NCBI GenBank assembly: GCA_002372135.1
Contig: DFIN01000015.1
Coordinates: 1 to 16,243, forward strand
Reading direction: 5' to 3'
DNA: 16,243 bases
From: Bacteroidales bacterium UBA3696
GTDB lineage: Bacteria > Bacteroidota > Bacteroidia > Bacteroidales > Paludibacteraceae
Made by a program: the position numbers and the translations under genes. The notes under the pieces are model-generated. The model was not told the DNA's origin, did no database searches, and saw only the letters and a list, made by a program, of their open reading frames with translations. The stretch's first letter is position 1, and the number at the start of each line of letters is the position of its first letter. This document shows, piece after piece, positions 1-9,400 of this stretch.

Positions 1-1082
1 GTGCCATGCCATGTGAAGGATGTACATTCAACAGCAGTGGTATCACTGGTTGTAGGTTGGTTGATGGTAAGGTGCAAAGTTCTTACGCTATCACAACCGG
101 CTACATTGGTGGTAGTCCAGTCGTATTTGCCGCTTGCGGTATAGGTTGTTCCGCGCCATGTAAAAGAGGTACACTCTATGGCTGTTGTATCGCTTGTGGT
201 CGGTTGGGTGATGGTCAGGTGAAGCGTCCGTACACTATCACATCCTGCGGCGTTGGTGGTAGTCCAATCATAGTCGCCACTGGACGTGTATTCCGTTCCG
301 TGCCAAGTGAAGGAGGTACATTCTATGGCAGTCGTATCGCTAGTTGTAGGTTGGTTAATTGTCAAATGCAATGTCCGTATACTATCACATCCTGCGGCAT
401 TGGTAGTAGTCCAGTCATAATCACCGCTTGCTGTGTATGTTGTTCCATGCCATGTGAAGGATTCACATTCAATAGCCGTCGTATCGCTCGTGGTCGGGTG
501 ATTGATCGTCAAGTGGAGCGTCCTTGTGGAATCACAGCCTGCTACGTTGGTCGTTGTCCAGTCGTAATCGCCACTGGTGGTATATTCTGTGCCATGCCAT
601 GTGAATGAGGTGCACTCTATGGCGGTTGTATCGCTAACGGTCGGTTGGTTGATCGTCAAGTGCAATGTCCGTACACTATCACAACCTGCGGCATTAGTCG
701 TAGTCCAGTCATAATCACCACTGGACGTGTATTCTGTTCCGTGCCATGTGAATGAGGTGCATTCTACGGCAGTCGTATCGCTTACGGTCGGTTGTGTTAT
801 GGTCAAGTGGAGTGTGCGGACACTATCACAACCGGTGGCGTTGGTGGTTGTCCAGTCATAATCACCGCTGCTTGTATATTCCGTACCATGCCATGTGAAC
901 GAGGTACATGCAACTGCCGTTGTATCGCTAACGGTCGGTTGGTTGATCGTCAAGTGCAATGTCCGTACACTATCACAACCTGCGGCGTTGGTAGTTGTCC
1001 AATCATAGTCGCCGCTTGAGGTATAGGTTGTTCCGTGCCAGGTGAACGATGTACATTCTACGGCTGTTGTGTCACTTGTGGT
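1..1082 (-). repeat. 147-bp tandem repeat array (seven full units plus a partial eighth)
   Basis: Unit starts fall at 1082, 935, 788, 641, 494, 347, 200 and 53, an exact 147-base period equal to 49 codons. The period can be followed on the plus strand from the CCATGTGAA-type word (antisense of the Phe-Thr-Trp-His codons) at 9, 156, 303, 450, 597, 744, 891 and 1038. Units are near-identical in protein but differ at many synonymous positions. The array lies wholly inside the secreted-protein gene and continues past the left edge. Confidence 0.95.
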
Positions 1083-2228
1083 GGTCGGGAAGATTGTTAT
1101 GGGAAAGACCGTTACCGAATCGCATTGGTATTGCTTAGTAAGTAATCGTTCTTCCGCATTGATGGTTACGGGGAGAGAAAGAGAACTCACATCCGGATAC
1201 GACATGCTATTACCTGTTAGGGGATTCACCAAATCATGTTGTTGCCAAAAAGAGTGCATATCATCCATATTATTCGGGTAACAGAATGTGTGCACGTCGG
1301 TAGTTCGATAAGCTTTTGCCGTCAGGACCTTGATGGTATAATTATATTTGCCATCACCGGTGGTTATTACGCCTTTCCATATCGCCGTAGTGTCGGCATC
1401 GGGTCGCGGGTTGGGTCCGCTATACACTGTTCTGACAAATGCGTCAAGCTGCGATGCCGGCAATTCGGGATGAGCGGATTTGAGGTATGATAAGTCATAA
1501 TTAGTACCTTGGCAGATGGTATCTACAATAATAATATCCTCATAACATGATGGTTTAATAGTGATATTATACGTATTATTGGTAGAAGACGTACCCGTTC
1601 CGCCTCGTGCATTCATATAGACGTACACACCATCCGCCTTCGTGGTAACAGTTACAGATCCTGAATTCAGGTAATGCTTTGTTCCATTTGCGTCATAGAA
1701 CATGGAATAGTAGTTAACGACATCGCAATAGGTGTACCACATCGCCCACGAATAGGGAGCAACAGTATTATTGGAAGGTATAGTTAGATTAGAATAGCAA
1801 TACCCATCAAATATGCGTATTGTAGAACCTTTAGAGAATGTGTATGTGCCGTCAACCGGGAATTTCAAACTTCCCGACAGATACCGTGTATTATCACTCC
1901 GCGTTACAATTCTCATACAAGGACGATTCGTAGAAGATGCGTTTCTATACCAATCATATACATAATAATGAAAGGTTGTTGAGTTGATTTGTGCGGTTCG
2001 ATCGGTAGCATTCACCAGTTCATCCCAACAAAACTCCTCCGTATAAACGGCTTCAACCGCTGTCGGCGCTTTATGAGGCGACGAAGCAGAGGCAGGTAAC
2101 TGCGCAGATTGCAGCATATCCATGTCGCGCACAACCAAAGACGTATCCTGAGCATGCACGGAAATAAATCGTGAACTATAGATAGAAAACAAAAGAAGTA
2201 CCGCGAGAACGGAGTAGATTTGTTTCAT
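1..2228 (-). CDS. Secreted repeat protein, N-terminal part (runs off left edge)
   Basis: An uninterrupted minus-strand frame opens with ATG at 2228 and has no stop before the window edge, so 742 codons are visible and the C-terminus is missing. Residues 1-26 form a signal peptide (MKQIYSVLAVLLLFSIYSSR, then FISVHA) with likely cleavage before QDT, so the protein is exported. Residues about 27-380 form a non-repetitive domain rich in Tyr, Thr and Asn that I cannot assign to a family. From residue 383 the protein is a tandem array of 49-residue units with the pattern SDTTAVECTSFTWHGT, then YTSSGDYDWTTTNAAGCDS, then RTLHLTINQP. Each unit has two cysteines that could pair. Such arrays are known in Bacteroidales surface proteins; an adhesive or stalk role is inferred. 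A TAnnTTTG promoter lies about 86 bases upstream of the start. A C-terminal sorting domain may exist outside the window. Function unknown. Confidence 0.9.
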   Translation of the reverse strand, partial: MKQIYSVLAVLLLFSIYSSRFISVHAQDTSLVVRDMDMLQSAQLPASASSPHKAPTAVEAVYTEEFCWDELVNATDRTAQINSTTFHYYVYDWYRNASSTNRPCMRIVTRSDNTRYLSGSLKFPVDGTYTFSKGSTIRIFDGYCYSNLTIPSNNTVAPYSWAMWYTYCDVVNYYSMFYDANGTKHYLNSGSVTVTTKADGVYVYMNARGGTGTSSTNNTYNITIKPSCYEDIIIVDTICQGTNYDLSYLKSAHPELPASQLDAFVRTVYSGPNPRPDADTTAIWKGVITTGDGKYNYTIKVLTAKAYRTTDVHTFCYPNNMDDMHSFWQQHDLVNPLTGNSMSYPDVSSLSLPVTINAEERLLTKQYQCDSVTVFPITIFPTTTSDTTAVECTSFTWHGTTYTSSGDYDWTTTNAAGCDSVRTLHLTINQPTVSDTTAVACTSFTWHGTEYTSSGDYDWTTTNATGCDSVRTLHLTITQPTVSDTTAVECTSFTWHGTEYTSSGDYDWTTTNAAGCDSVRTLHLTINQPTVSDTTAIECTSFTWHGTEYTTSGDYDWTTTNVAGCDSTRTLHLTINHPTTSDTTAIECESFTWHGTTYTASGDYDWTTTNAAGCDSIRTLHLTINQPTTSDTTAIECTSFTWHGTEYTSSGDYDWTTTNAAGCDSVRTLHLTITQPTTSDTTAIECTSFTWRGTTYTASGKYDWTTTNVAGCDSVRTLHLTINQPTTSDTTAVECTSFTWHG

Positions 2229-2313
2229 AGGCTTGGGTTGAGATGCATTAAGGAATATAAATTCCGATTTATATAAATGGCCATTTACATACTGCACACA
2301 ACGGCATCGGCGG

Positions 2314-2347
2314 CAAAAATACAAAAAATGTGAATAAAAAACACAAA
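2314..2347 (-). promoter_or_regulatory. Bacteroidota-type promoter for the 49-aa-repeat protein gene
   Basis: Read on the minus strand, TATTTTTG (plus-strand 2314-2321) matches the TAnnTTTG -7 consensus exactly. A TTTG word (2344-2347) stands 22 bases upstream, slightly further than usual for the -33 element, and overlaps the edge of the terminator hairpin. This predicts a transcription start near 2308 and an untranslated leader of about 80 bases before the ATG at 2228. The site is inferred from consensus only. Confidence 0.5.
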
Positions 2348-2382
2348 TCTGCTGCAAAAAAGTACATTTTGCAGCAGATTTG
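2344..2382 (-). terminator. Intrinsic terminator after the methyltransferase gene
   Basis: A perfect 16-bp stem, with arms 2344-2359 and 2367-2382, closes a 7-base loop. On the minus strand the stem is followed by GTGTTTTTT, a U-rich tail. It sits 27 bases beyond the methyltransferase stop codon, in the right place to end the giant-protein operon. The plus-strand side also has six Ts (ACGTTTTTTG), so it could work in both directions, but no plus-strand gene needs it here. Confidence 0.8.
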
Positions 2383-2409
2383 ACGTTTTTTGCTTATATT
2401 TTGGGAAAT

Positions 2410-3261
2410 TCAGATACGCAAACGATAGTGACGACGCAAGTAAGCGGGGTCAAAGAAGACGAGTCCCATATCGTAGAGGTCCATCGTACAAGTTACCTCG
2501 GGCGACTGCCGAATGGTCTTCCACGCGCGATTCATTTCGCGCGAATAGTGAATATCGTCCAGCACAACCACCGACTTATTATGCACGAACGGCAACAGGT
2601 GATTCCAATAGCGCAATGTGGCTTCATAGGTATGGTTGGCATCCATAAAAACGAGGTCAAGGTGCTCTATGGTACGGTCGGATGCGGTATCCGAAAGCAG
2701 CAAGCGAGGCAGCGTATCGTCTATATTACCCACGATAGGGGTTATATTCGTTCGTCCCAATCGCTGCCAAAAGGGCTTTGCCAAATTGACTAACGCCTGA
2801 CTGCCTTCCAAGGTAAAGATACGGTTTCGAGCGGCGGGGGAAGCCAAGTAGGCGGTGGTGATACCTAAGGATGTGCCTAATTCGATGATGGTGAGCGGGC
2901 GGGCTGACTGCTTATTCTCCTGCCACTGCGGGTCGGAGAGGAACTGCACCAACCGGAATAGTATCTGTGCGTTCTTCGCTTTTTCGAGCGAGGTGGCTGC
3001 AATCTGCCTCACAGGACGGACGGCGGGTCGCGCTTGTCCGGTGCCGTAGTCGGTCAGCGTCACCTGTTGGTGGGATTGCAAAAAGAGTTGCCGCTGCCGC
3101 TCAATGGCTGAGAAAGCGTAGTACCGATTGCTGTCGTAAAGGCAGAACCGCACCCAATAGAAGAGGTAGGGAGAGTGGATACCTTCGCCACCGGTGTGAA
3201 AGGCTGTGAGCCGGTGGCGAAGGTACGAACCGATACGATATAGTCCTTGAGCGAGTTGCAT
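2410..3261 (-). CDS. Class I SAM-dependent methyltransferase
   Basis: A 283-residue soluble protein with no signal peptide. Residues 125-141 (IIELGTSLGITTAYLA) are the glycine-rich SAM-binding motif I, followed by the acidic strand FTLEGS at 149-154. VFMDANH (204-210) and VVVLDDIHYS (231-240) match the later acidic motifs of the Methyltransf_24 / O-methyltransferase-like group. The N-terminal GEGIHSPYLF (25-34) resembles the (G)HGIHSPF stretch of a Bacteroidota subgroup of these enzymes. It is expected to transfer a methyl group from SAM in the cytoplasm; the acceptor cannot be told from sequence. The start codon follows the stop of the 49-residue peptide by 5 bases, which suggests co-transcription with it and with the giant surface protein. 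A strong terminator follows. The family assignment is firm, the substrate unknown. Confidence 0.88.
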   Translation of the reverse strand: MQLAQGLYRIGSYLRHRLTAFHTGGEGIHSPYLFYWVRFCLYDSNRYYAFSAIERQRQLFLQSHQQVTLTDYGTGQARPAVRPVRQIAATSLEKAKNAQILFRLVQFLSDPQWQENKQSARPLTIIELGTSLGITTAYLASPAARNRIFTLEGSQALVNLAKPFWQRLGRTNITPIVGNIDDTLPRLLLSDTASDRTIEHLDLVFMDANHTYEATLRYWNHLLPFVHNKSVVVLDDIHYSREMNRAWKTIRQSPEVTCTMDLYDMGLVFFDPAYLRRHYRLRI

Positions 3262-3266
3262 CGCTG

Positions 3267-3416
3267 CTAACGCATTTGGGCGGGACGGACGGGGGCACTT
3301 TCTGTGCCGGGTCCGGTTGGTTTACCTTCGTCTGAACCTAATTCGATCTTCATCATCTCCGAGGTATTGATAAGCAACGTAGCCAAATCGGGGCGGATAT
3401 ATTCTTTCTTTTTCAT
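3267..3416 (-). CDS. Small peptide (49 aa) beginning MKKKEYIRP, upstream of the methyltransferase
   Basis: A short frame opens with ATG at 3416, 20 bases after the stop of the giant protein gene, and ends in TAG at 3267-3269, 5 bases before the methyltransferase start. An in-frame ATG at 3434 would give 55 residues and begins 2 bases after the giant gene's stop, so coupling of translation is possible. I prefer 3416 because MKKKEYIRPDLATLL matches the opening of many short Bacteroidales peptides of the form MKKxYIxPxxxxL. The middle is MMKIELGSDEG, and the tail is rich in Pro, Gly and Ser (GKPTGPGTESAPVRPAQ). There is no Cys, no signal peptide and no membrane segment. Tight packing between two genes and unbroken coding support a real gene. 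A precursor-peptide or chaperone-like role is only a guess; function unknown. Confidence 0.65.
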   Translation of the reverse strand: MKKKEYIRPDLATLLINTSEMMKIELGSDEGKPTGPGTESAPVRPAQMR

Positions 3417-3436
3417 ATCACTATCGTATTGCATGA

Positions 3437-6400
3437 TTACCGATTTACTTTCTTACCGCCAATGGTATAGACTTCGCCGTTGCGGATAATATAGACATGC
3501 CCGTCAATGGCTACCTTGCGCGGTTCGTCGTGCGCGTCAAGCACCATCTCGTCGAACGAGGTGGGCATGGTGGGTGCATTGCTACGCATCAGTTTAAGCC
3601 CGTAGCGGTCGTTGGTCCCCTTGACCATATCCACGGTATAGGGTGCCTCGCTCAGGTTCCAAATAGGTTGTCCTTCGTAGGTGAGGTAGAGCAGATAGCC
3701 GTTGGGAGTCTCTTGGTTGCAAGAGAGGGTGTATTCGCCGGCTTTGGGTATGCTAATACCGAGCGGATAAACTGCCAAGTTATTATCCATGGACATGGTG
3801 TTCATGCTCAAGCGTCCGTCGTAGCGGTTGATCCATAGTTGAGCCACCTGCTTGCTGACACCGAACTTAACGAGGTCTTTGGCAATGGTGTATTGGTCGG
3901 GCTTATCCTCTTCGGTACGGATGATGACGCGATCGGTGGTTATGCCGTTGGCAGTGATGCTGACATCATAGCGCGCCTTAGACGAAGCCGCCATCTGACG
4001 AATGGGGGCGAACAGCGGTTCAAAGGCATTGCGGTTCGCTTTTACCACCATAGAGGTTTCCGTTCCTGCCTGCACATAGACTGCCTGACCTACCATTAGT
4101 TTACCCGACTCTTGGTCTAAGTCAATGATGGTATATTGGTCGGTTTCGGTGACGTAGATATATCCGACTGTTGTACCGGCGTTGAGGTAGGCTTTGTAGG
4201 TAGCAGGATTGGCTATACCGTTCCAGTTGGCGTCCTTGTCCATATTGTCGGTATGCTCTTCGTATGCCGTTACGGAGGTGGTATTGGTATGCAGGTTGGT
4301 ACCTTCCTTACGCATAAAGAGCAGTGTATCGGCATCTTGCAAGAGGTAGAACATATAGGCTTTACCGGGTTGCATGGCTTCGTTCTGACCGTCATCTTCC
4401 ACATACCGCCAGCAGTCATCGCTGTGTCCGTGGTTGGCACGCTCGGCACCGTCGTAATAGATAAGGTCTATATCGCGTCCTAAAGCCAACGAGCGGAAGG
4501 CGCCTGCACCAGACTTGGCAGATATGCCGCCGGTGAGGGTATAGCCGTTGTTCCAAGGCACATCCACTTGCCACGGCACTGCCACGGAGTACCAGTGACG
4601 TGCTTTGAAGCCACCCGATTGGGTGAACTTGAACATGGCGCGACGAGCCGTAACCGTACCGTCACCTGTGATTTCACCCGAAGAGGCATGCTCCGTCTGC
4701 GTGGCGGAAGAAGCCTCCAAGATGAGGTAATCGGTGGTTAGGGTAGCGTCCTCGGCAACATCCAACTTGCCTTGTACTTTGACGGTGGTCGTGACCGTGT
4801 TGGTATTGATGGCGATTGAGTCTTCGCTGTCTGCATCCACCACAATCGAAGGCACTATGCGCTTGTAGGTGGCGGTATAGACGGCTTCGCCCGTTACGGC
4901 AGGCAGTGTCTCGCCCGCCGCATAGGTGGTCGTTCCGTCTGACCAACCAGCAAAGGTGAGTGTGGCATCCAACGCACTGACCAGCGTGCCTTCATACGCA
5001 GGTGATGTGCCGTAAGCGACGAGGGGCGTTGCTATGACGCTGTTATTATCATCGTTCTTGAAGGTGATCGTATAGCGTCTTGCGGCGGCATCGAACACGG
5101 CTGTATAGGTAGCGTCACCGGTTACGGCAGGCAGCGTTTTGTCTGCCGCATAGATGGTCGTACCATCCGTCCAACCGGCAAAGGTGAATTCCTGCTCTGT
5201 GGTAGCCGTTTTGGCGGGCGTAGTACCATAGACGGGCTTAGTACCATATACAAGCGTTTCGGAGATGGCTGTTTCTTCCACTTGCCATGTGACGGTGTAG
5301 CGGTTATTTACTTCGTAGCGGTAGCCGGCATTGTACTCATCGCCTGCAGTAAGGTTCTGCACATGATAGCCCGTTGCGCAGTTGGCTGCGAGATTGGTAT
5401 TTGTGTTATAGTATCCGCCTTGGAGTTTCAGGGTTGCCTTAATATCTGACCGATAAGCGCAGGCTGCGGTTGCGCCGGTAACGAGGAACTTTCCGCCATT
5501 AACGGTTACATTTCCTATATTGCTATCTTTGACGCGTGCCTCGATACCATATCCGTCTCCAGAAGCCTCTACTTGCACAGCACCGCCATGGATGACTGCA
5601 GTACCCCTTGAGACGATACCGCAAGCCGTTTTGCCGTCAGAGGTTACTACCTGTACCTTACCGCCGTTCATGGTGAATGTACTTGCAGTCGGATCGATGC
5701 GGACACCTTCGTTGAATTGATTTGCTTTTGAATGCAAGAATACCGTACCTGCGTCCATTTGAAGATTACCGTTTGCCACATACACACACCATCTGTTGTC
5801 TGTACTTGTGGATTCCAAGTGCAGAGTGCCTGATTTGCTTTCTGTGAGGTCAGTAATAGTAAAGGTAATTCCTGCTTTGTTGATAAAAAGCAACGCCTGT
5901 GCCGTAGTACTGGATAGTGTATGCCCGTTGAGATTGAGTGTGCAATTTTTTTCACCCGTGTAAGATATAAACGTTGTGGTGGTGGTTGACGCATCTCGCA
6001 GCAATGTTATGGTCGGCTCGTATGTTGCGGACGCATTAGCGGCAGTGAATGCAGCATCAACAGTTGTATAATACGTAGTTGCGCTATTGATTGTCACAGA
6101 TGCCACAACAGGCGTAGTCGTGTAAGTTGCCGTATAGGTGGCATCGCCTGTGACAGCGCTTACTGCCGGATACCAACCGGTAAACGTATAGGAATATTCA
6201 GCGGTGTTCTTTTTTGTAGCATCCGCATGGGTCGGTACATCGCCGTACTCTACCTCAGTCTGGTCAATCTGACTATTGTCATCATTCAGCCATGTGATAG
6301 TGTACTTGCGCTTGGTTTTGTTGTAAACCGCCGTATAGGTCTGCGGACCTTGTACTGCCGTGAACTCTGCCGGAGTCCAACCCATGAAAGTATAATCCCA

Positions 6401-9400
6401 CTCGGCATCCTGTCTGTTAAAGCCGGATGTTGCCGGACCATCATAGGACGGCATTGCGTCATATTCCAGTTGCGTCCAGTGAAGCACCGTCTCACCGTCA
6501 TCATCCAAGAACGTAATACGATATTTCTTGGTGGTCTCAGCAAATTGCGCTACGTACGTCTGATCACCCTTCACTTGCGCGAAACCGTTCTCGCTTGCGC
6601 CTTGCAATCTCCATCCCGCGAACTCGAACGAGTACGCACTATTATCCGGTTTGTACGGATCCGTTATTACCGGTGCAACCGCTGCCAGATACGTATCGTT
6701 CGTCGGAGTACCGTTATAGTTCACTTCCGCTGTTCCCAATTCCGACATATCATAATTAAGGAACGTGATTGTGTATGCACGCGGAGTAGCATCATACTGT
6801 GCCACATATACAGCCGAACTATTTACCGCCGTAATAGCAGGTGACCACGTACCATTGAAGGTAAATGTCTCTGCTTCAGTCGGTTTCTTGGTCGGTGTTC
6901 CATCGTACGAAGGAGTAGTACCTGCGATCCAGTTCTTCGATTCCAAGATAGTACCATCCGAGTTCTTGAACGTAATGTTGTACTCATAGTACTTCTCGTA
7001 GAAGTGCGCCGTGAAGGTGGTGTTCTCCGTTACGTACGGCAGGCCGTTGTTAGCCAATACGGTAGGCTCACTACCCTTTGTCCAACCATCCCATCTCCAA
7101 ACGTAATCGGAAGAAGAGGATGTCTTCGTCGGCGTGGCACCTAACCATTCCGGCTTGACACCGTAACCTACTGAGTAATTCGTATTCGTACCGTTAATAT
7201 TCCATGTCACAGTGATTTTCTTAATCTTCCAGCAATCAGCTGCGCTATTGTAATAATAGTAGTTGTAATCACCGTTATTATCCGCATTGAGCGACTGGTA
7301 GTAGCCCTCCGGTGTCGGCTCTGTTACGACCTCCCACCAATAGCAGTTCTCGTCCCATACGAAGTTACATAATCCTGTCTCTGCATCGTGGAGCAATTTG
7401 TTCGCATCCGGTGTCTTGCCGGTCAACTCAACCAACGCAGCAGGTTTAGCATGAGGCTTGTCAGCTGCATTCATAAAGAAGCATCCGTCTTTACTCCAAG
7501 CGTCCCATACATCATTCTTGTAAGTCCAAGTCTTACCGGCAGCAGTGCTTGCAGAAGAGGCATACGAATCATCGCCGTTTTTCAGTCTGGCAGGATTAGT
7601 TGTTACGCTTGTTCGCGTTGTTCCGCCCTGCTGCAAATAGTAGTTTGTTTTATTACCTTGCGCAGCTGTAGTATAAATAACCTCACCGGCATCAGCGTTC
7701 GTTGAGTGGATATTAGCACCACCCGGAGTGGTATATAATCCTCCGTTACTGCGTATATCCAGTTTGCCATGCAGGAATATTTCTGCATCAGCAACTGCAA
7801 TATTCTTACGCGGATTCGTAGTTCCCCACGTCGGAGAATAGGTAGCAAAATAGCGAGTGGTACCTGTCCAATCAGCTGCATCATATGCGGTTACTGTTAC
7901 GCCATTCAATACTGCCGTTCCTTGTTTGTTGATGATGAGTTTAGAGCCGGGTAAGAACACTGAATTCTGTCCAATTTCCATTTCTCCGTAATTGAGGACA
8001 ACTGACATGTTTGTGGTAATCGGCAAGTCATAGTCCGCTGATTCCATATTATACGAACTAACGCTTATAGTTAGATTTCCTAATGATGCGCCACTGTTGA
8101 CAGTCCAGATACATTGGTCGGTAGCTTCATCATAATCTTTCATCACCCAAGTCTCCGCGCTCACATCGTTGTCGTCCATGATGAACATGGAGCCGGAGGT
8201 TCCTACAAGTGCAATATTATCCTGCCCATACACCTGCGTTCCAAGGAATGGCACCGATACAGCAATATGAGTCGATCCCAATGCTCTTGAACCAGGCCTA
8301 TACGTAATTGGACACTCTATGCTTTGGTAGAAATAATGCGTTACGGGGAATACATCCTCGTCATTGCCAATCAAATTTGAAGCATTTGTTCCACCGCACC
8401 AGTCTCCCATTTGGAAGCCCTCTAATACCGTTGCATTTTTCTTCACATTGATAGTTCCTTTACCGGTTATATATCCCCAACAGTTCAAACGGGAACCGCT
8501 TTCCATACTGATATGCGAACCTTCTTCCATATGAATCTGTCCATAAGCACCAGAAGGCATACCTACGTTGGCACCATACTGACCATTGGCTTTCTGTTGT
8601 GCGCTGGTCTCTATCGTACCCGAACAAATCAGGTTCACGCCATTGCCGAATGTCAGTTTTCTGAACAAGGTCGGTGTCGTGCCGGAAGTAGTTGTTTCCG
8701 CCGAATTACCGATGGCAGTTGTGGCACCCTTGCCGGTACCTTCTTTGTACGGTATTAGCAGAGTCGCTCCGCTCGGCAGGACATAATCGCCCGGCGTTAC
8801 CATTGTATAGTTGGCAATCATGTAGATTACCTGACCTGATGTAACCACCTGTAATGCCTCTTCCAGCGTTTTGTATTTGGTAGAACCGATCTGGCATACA
8901 TAGTTACCGTGGTTACCCACCGGCTCAATAGCATAGCGATAGCCTTCCGCATATTCAGGCCTGTCATTAGGAAGCGGGAACTCCTCATAACCTTCCGGAA
9001 TATGCTTCGAAAGCGTGGTATTTACATTATAAACTCCACCCTTAAACAGGATATTTCCTGCTACACCATTGGTGGAACATATACCCGTCGTACCTCCACT
9101 TGCCAAAGCCCAGAACTTACCGCCTTCAATCGTACAAGACGGAGCGGCTTTTACGGCGCCTTGTACCTGCTCGGCAGAAAGATTGACTGCGTAACATGTT
9201 GTCCCTGTAGCAGTAGCCTTATACGAACCATCTGTAATCAACGCGGATGATGCATTGGCATAGTCTCCCGCAAATCTACCACTGGCAATATTTCTCTTCG
9301 TTGCAATCAACGTGAGTATATGAGCTGTGTTGCCTCCTGTTGATGTAGCCACACACTCGTTGCCTTCTCCTAATTCAAACTCACCATGATAATCCCAACC

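Noticed and set aside
6..1019. Long plus-strand open frames rich in Cys and Gly across the first kilobase
   Set aside because: They are antisense to the 49-residue repeat array and inherit its period; the minus strand has a signal peptide, a promoter and continuous sensible protein.
1..1082. CRISPR-like array from the regular 147-base period
   Set aside because: The whole period is coding and translates as a protein repeat; there are no short repeats with unique spacers and no cas genes.
2380..2793. Plus-strand 137-residue open frame over the methyltransferase
   Set aside because: It is antisense to a well-supported methyltransferase with SAM motifs and overlaps the terminator hairpin at its start.
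6227..6844. Plus-strand 205-residue open frame and others across 3.5-12.6 kb
   Set aside because: They lie opposite the giant surface protein, have no start context or recognisable domain, and are Arg/Ile/Cys-rich as expected for antisense of Thr/Tyr/Ala-rich coding.
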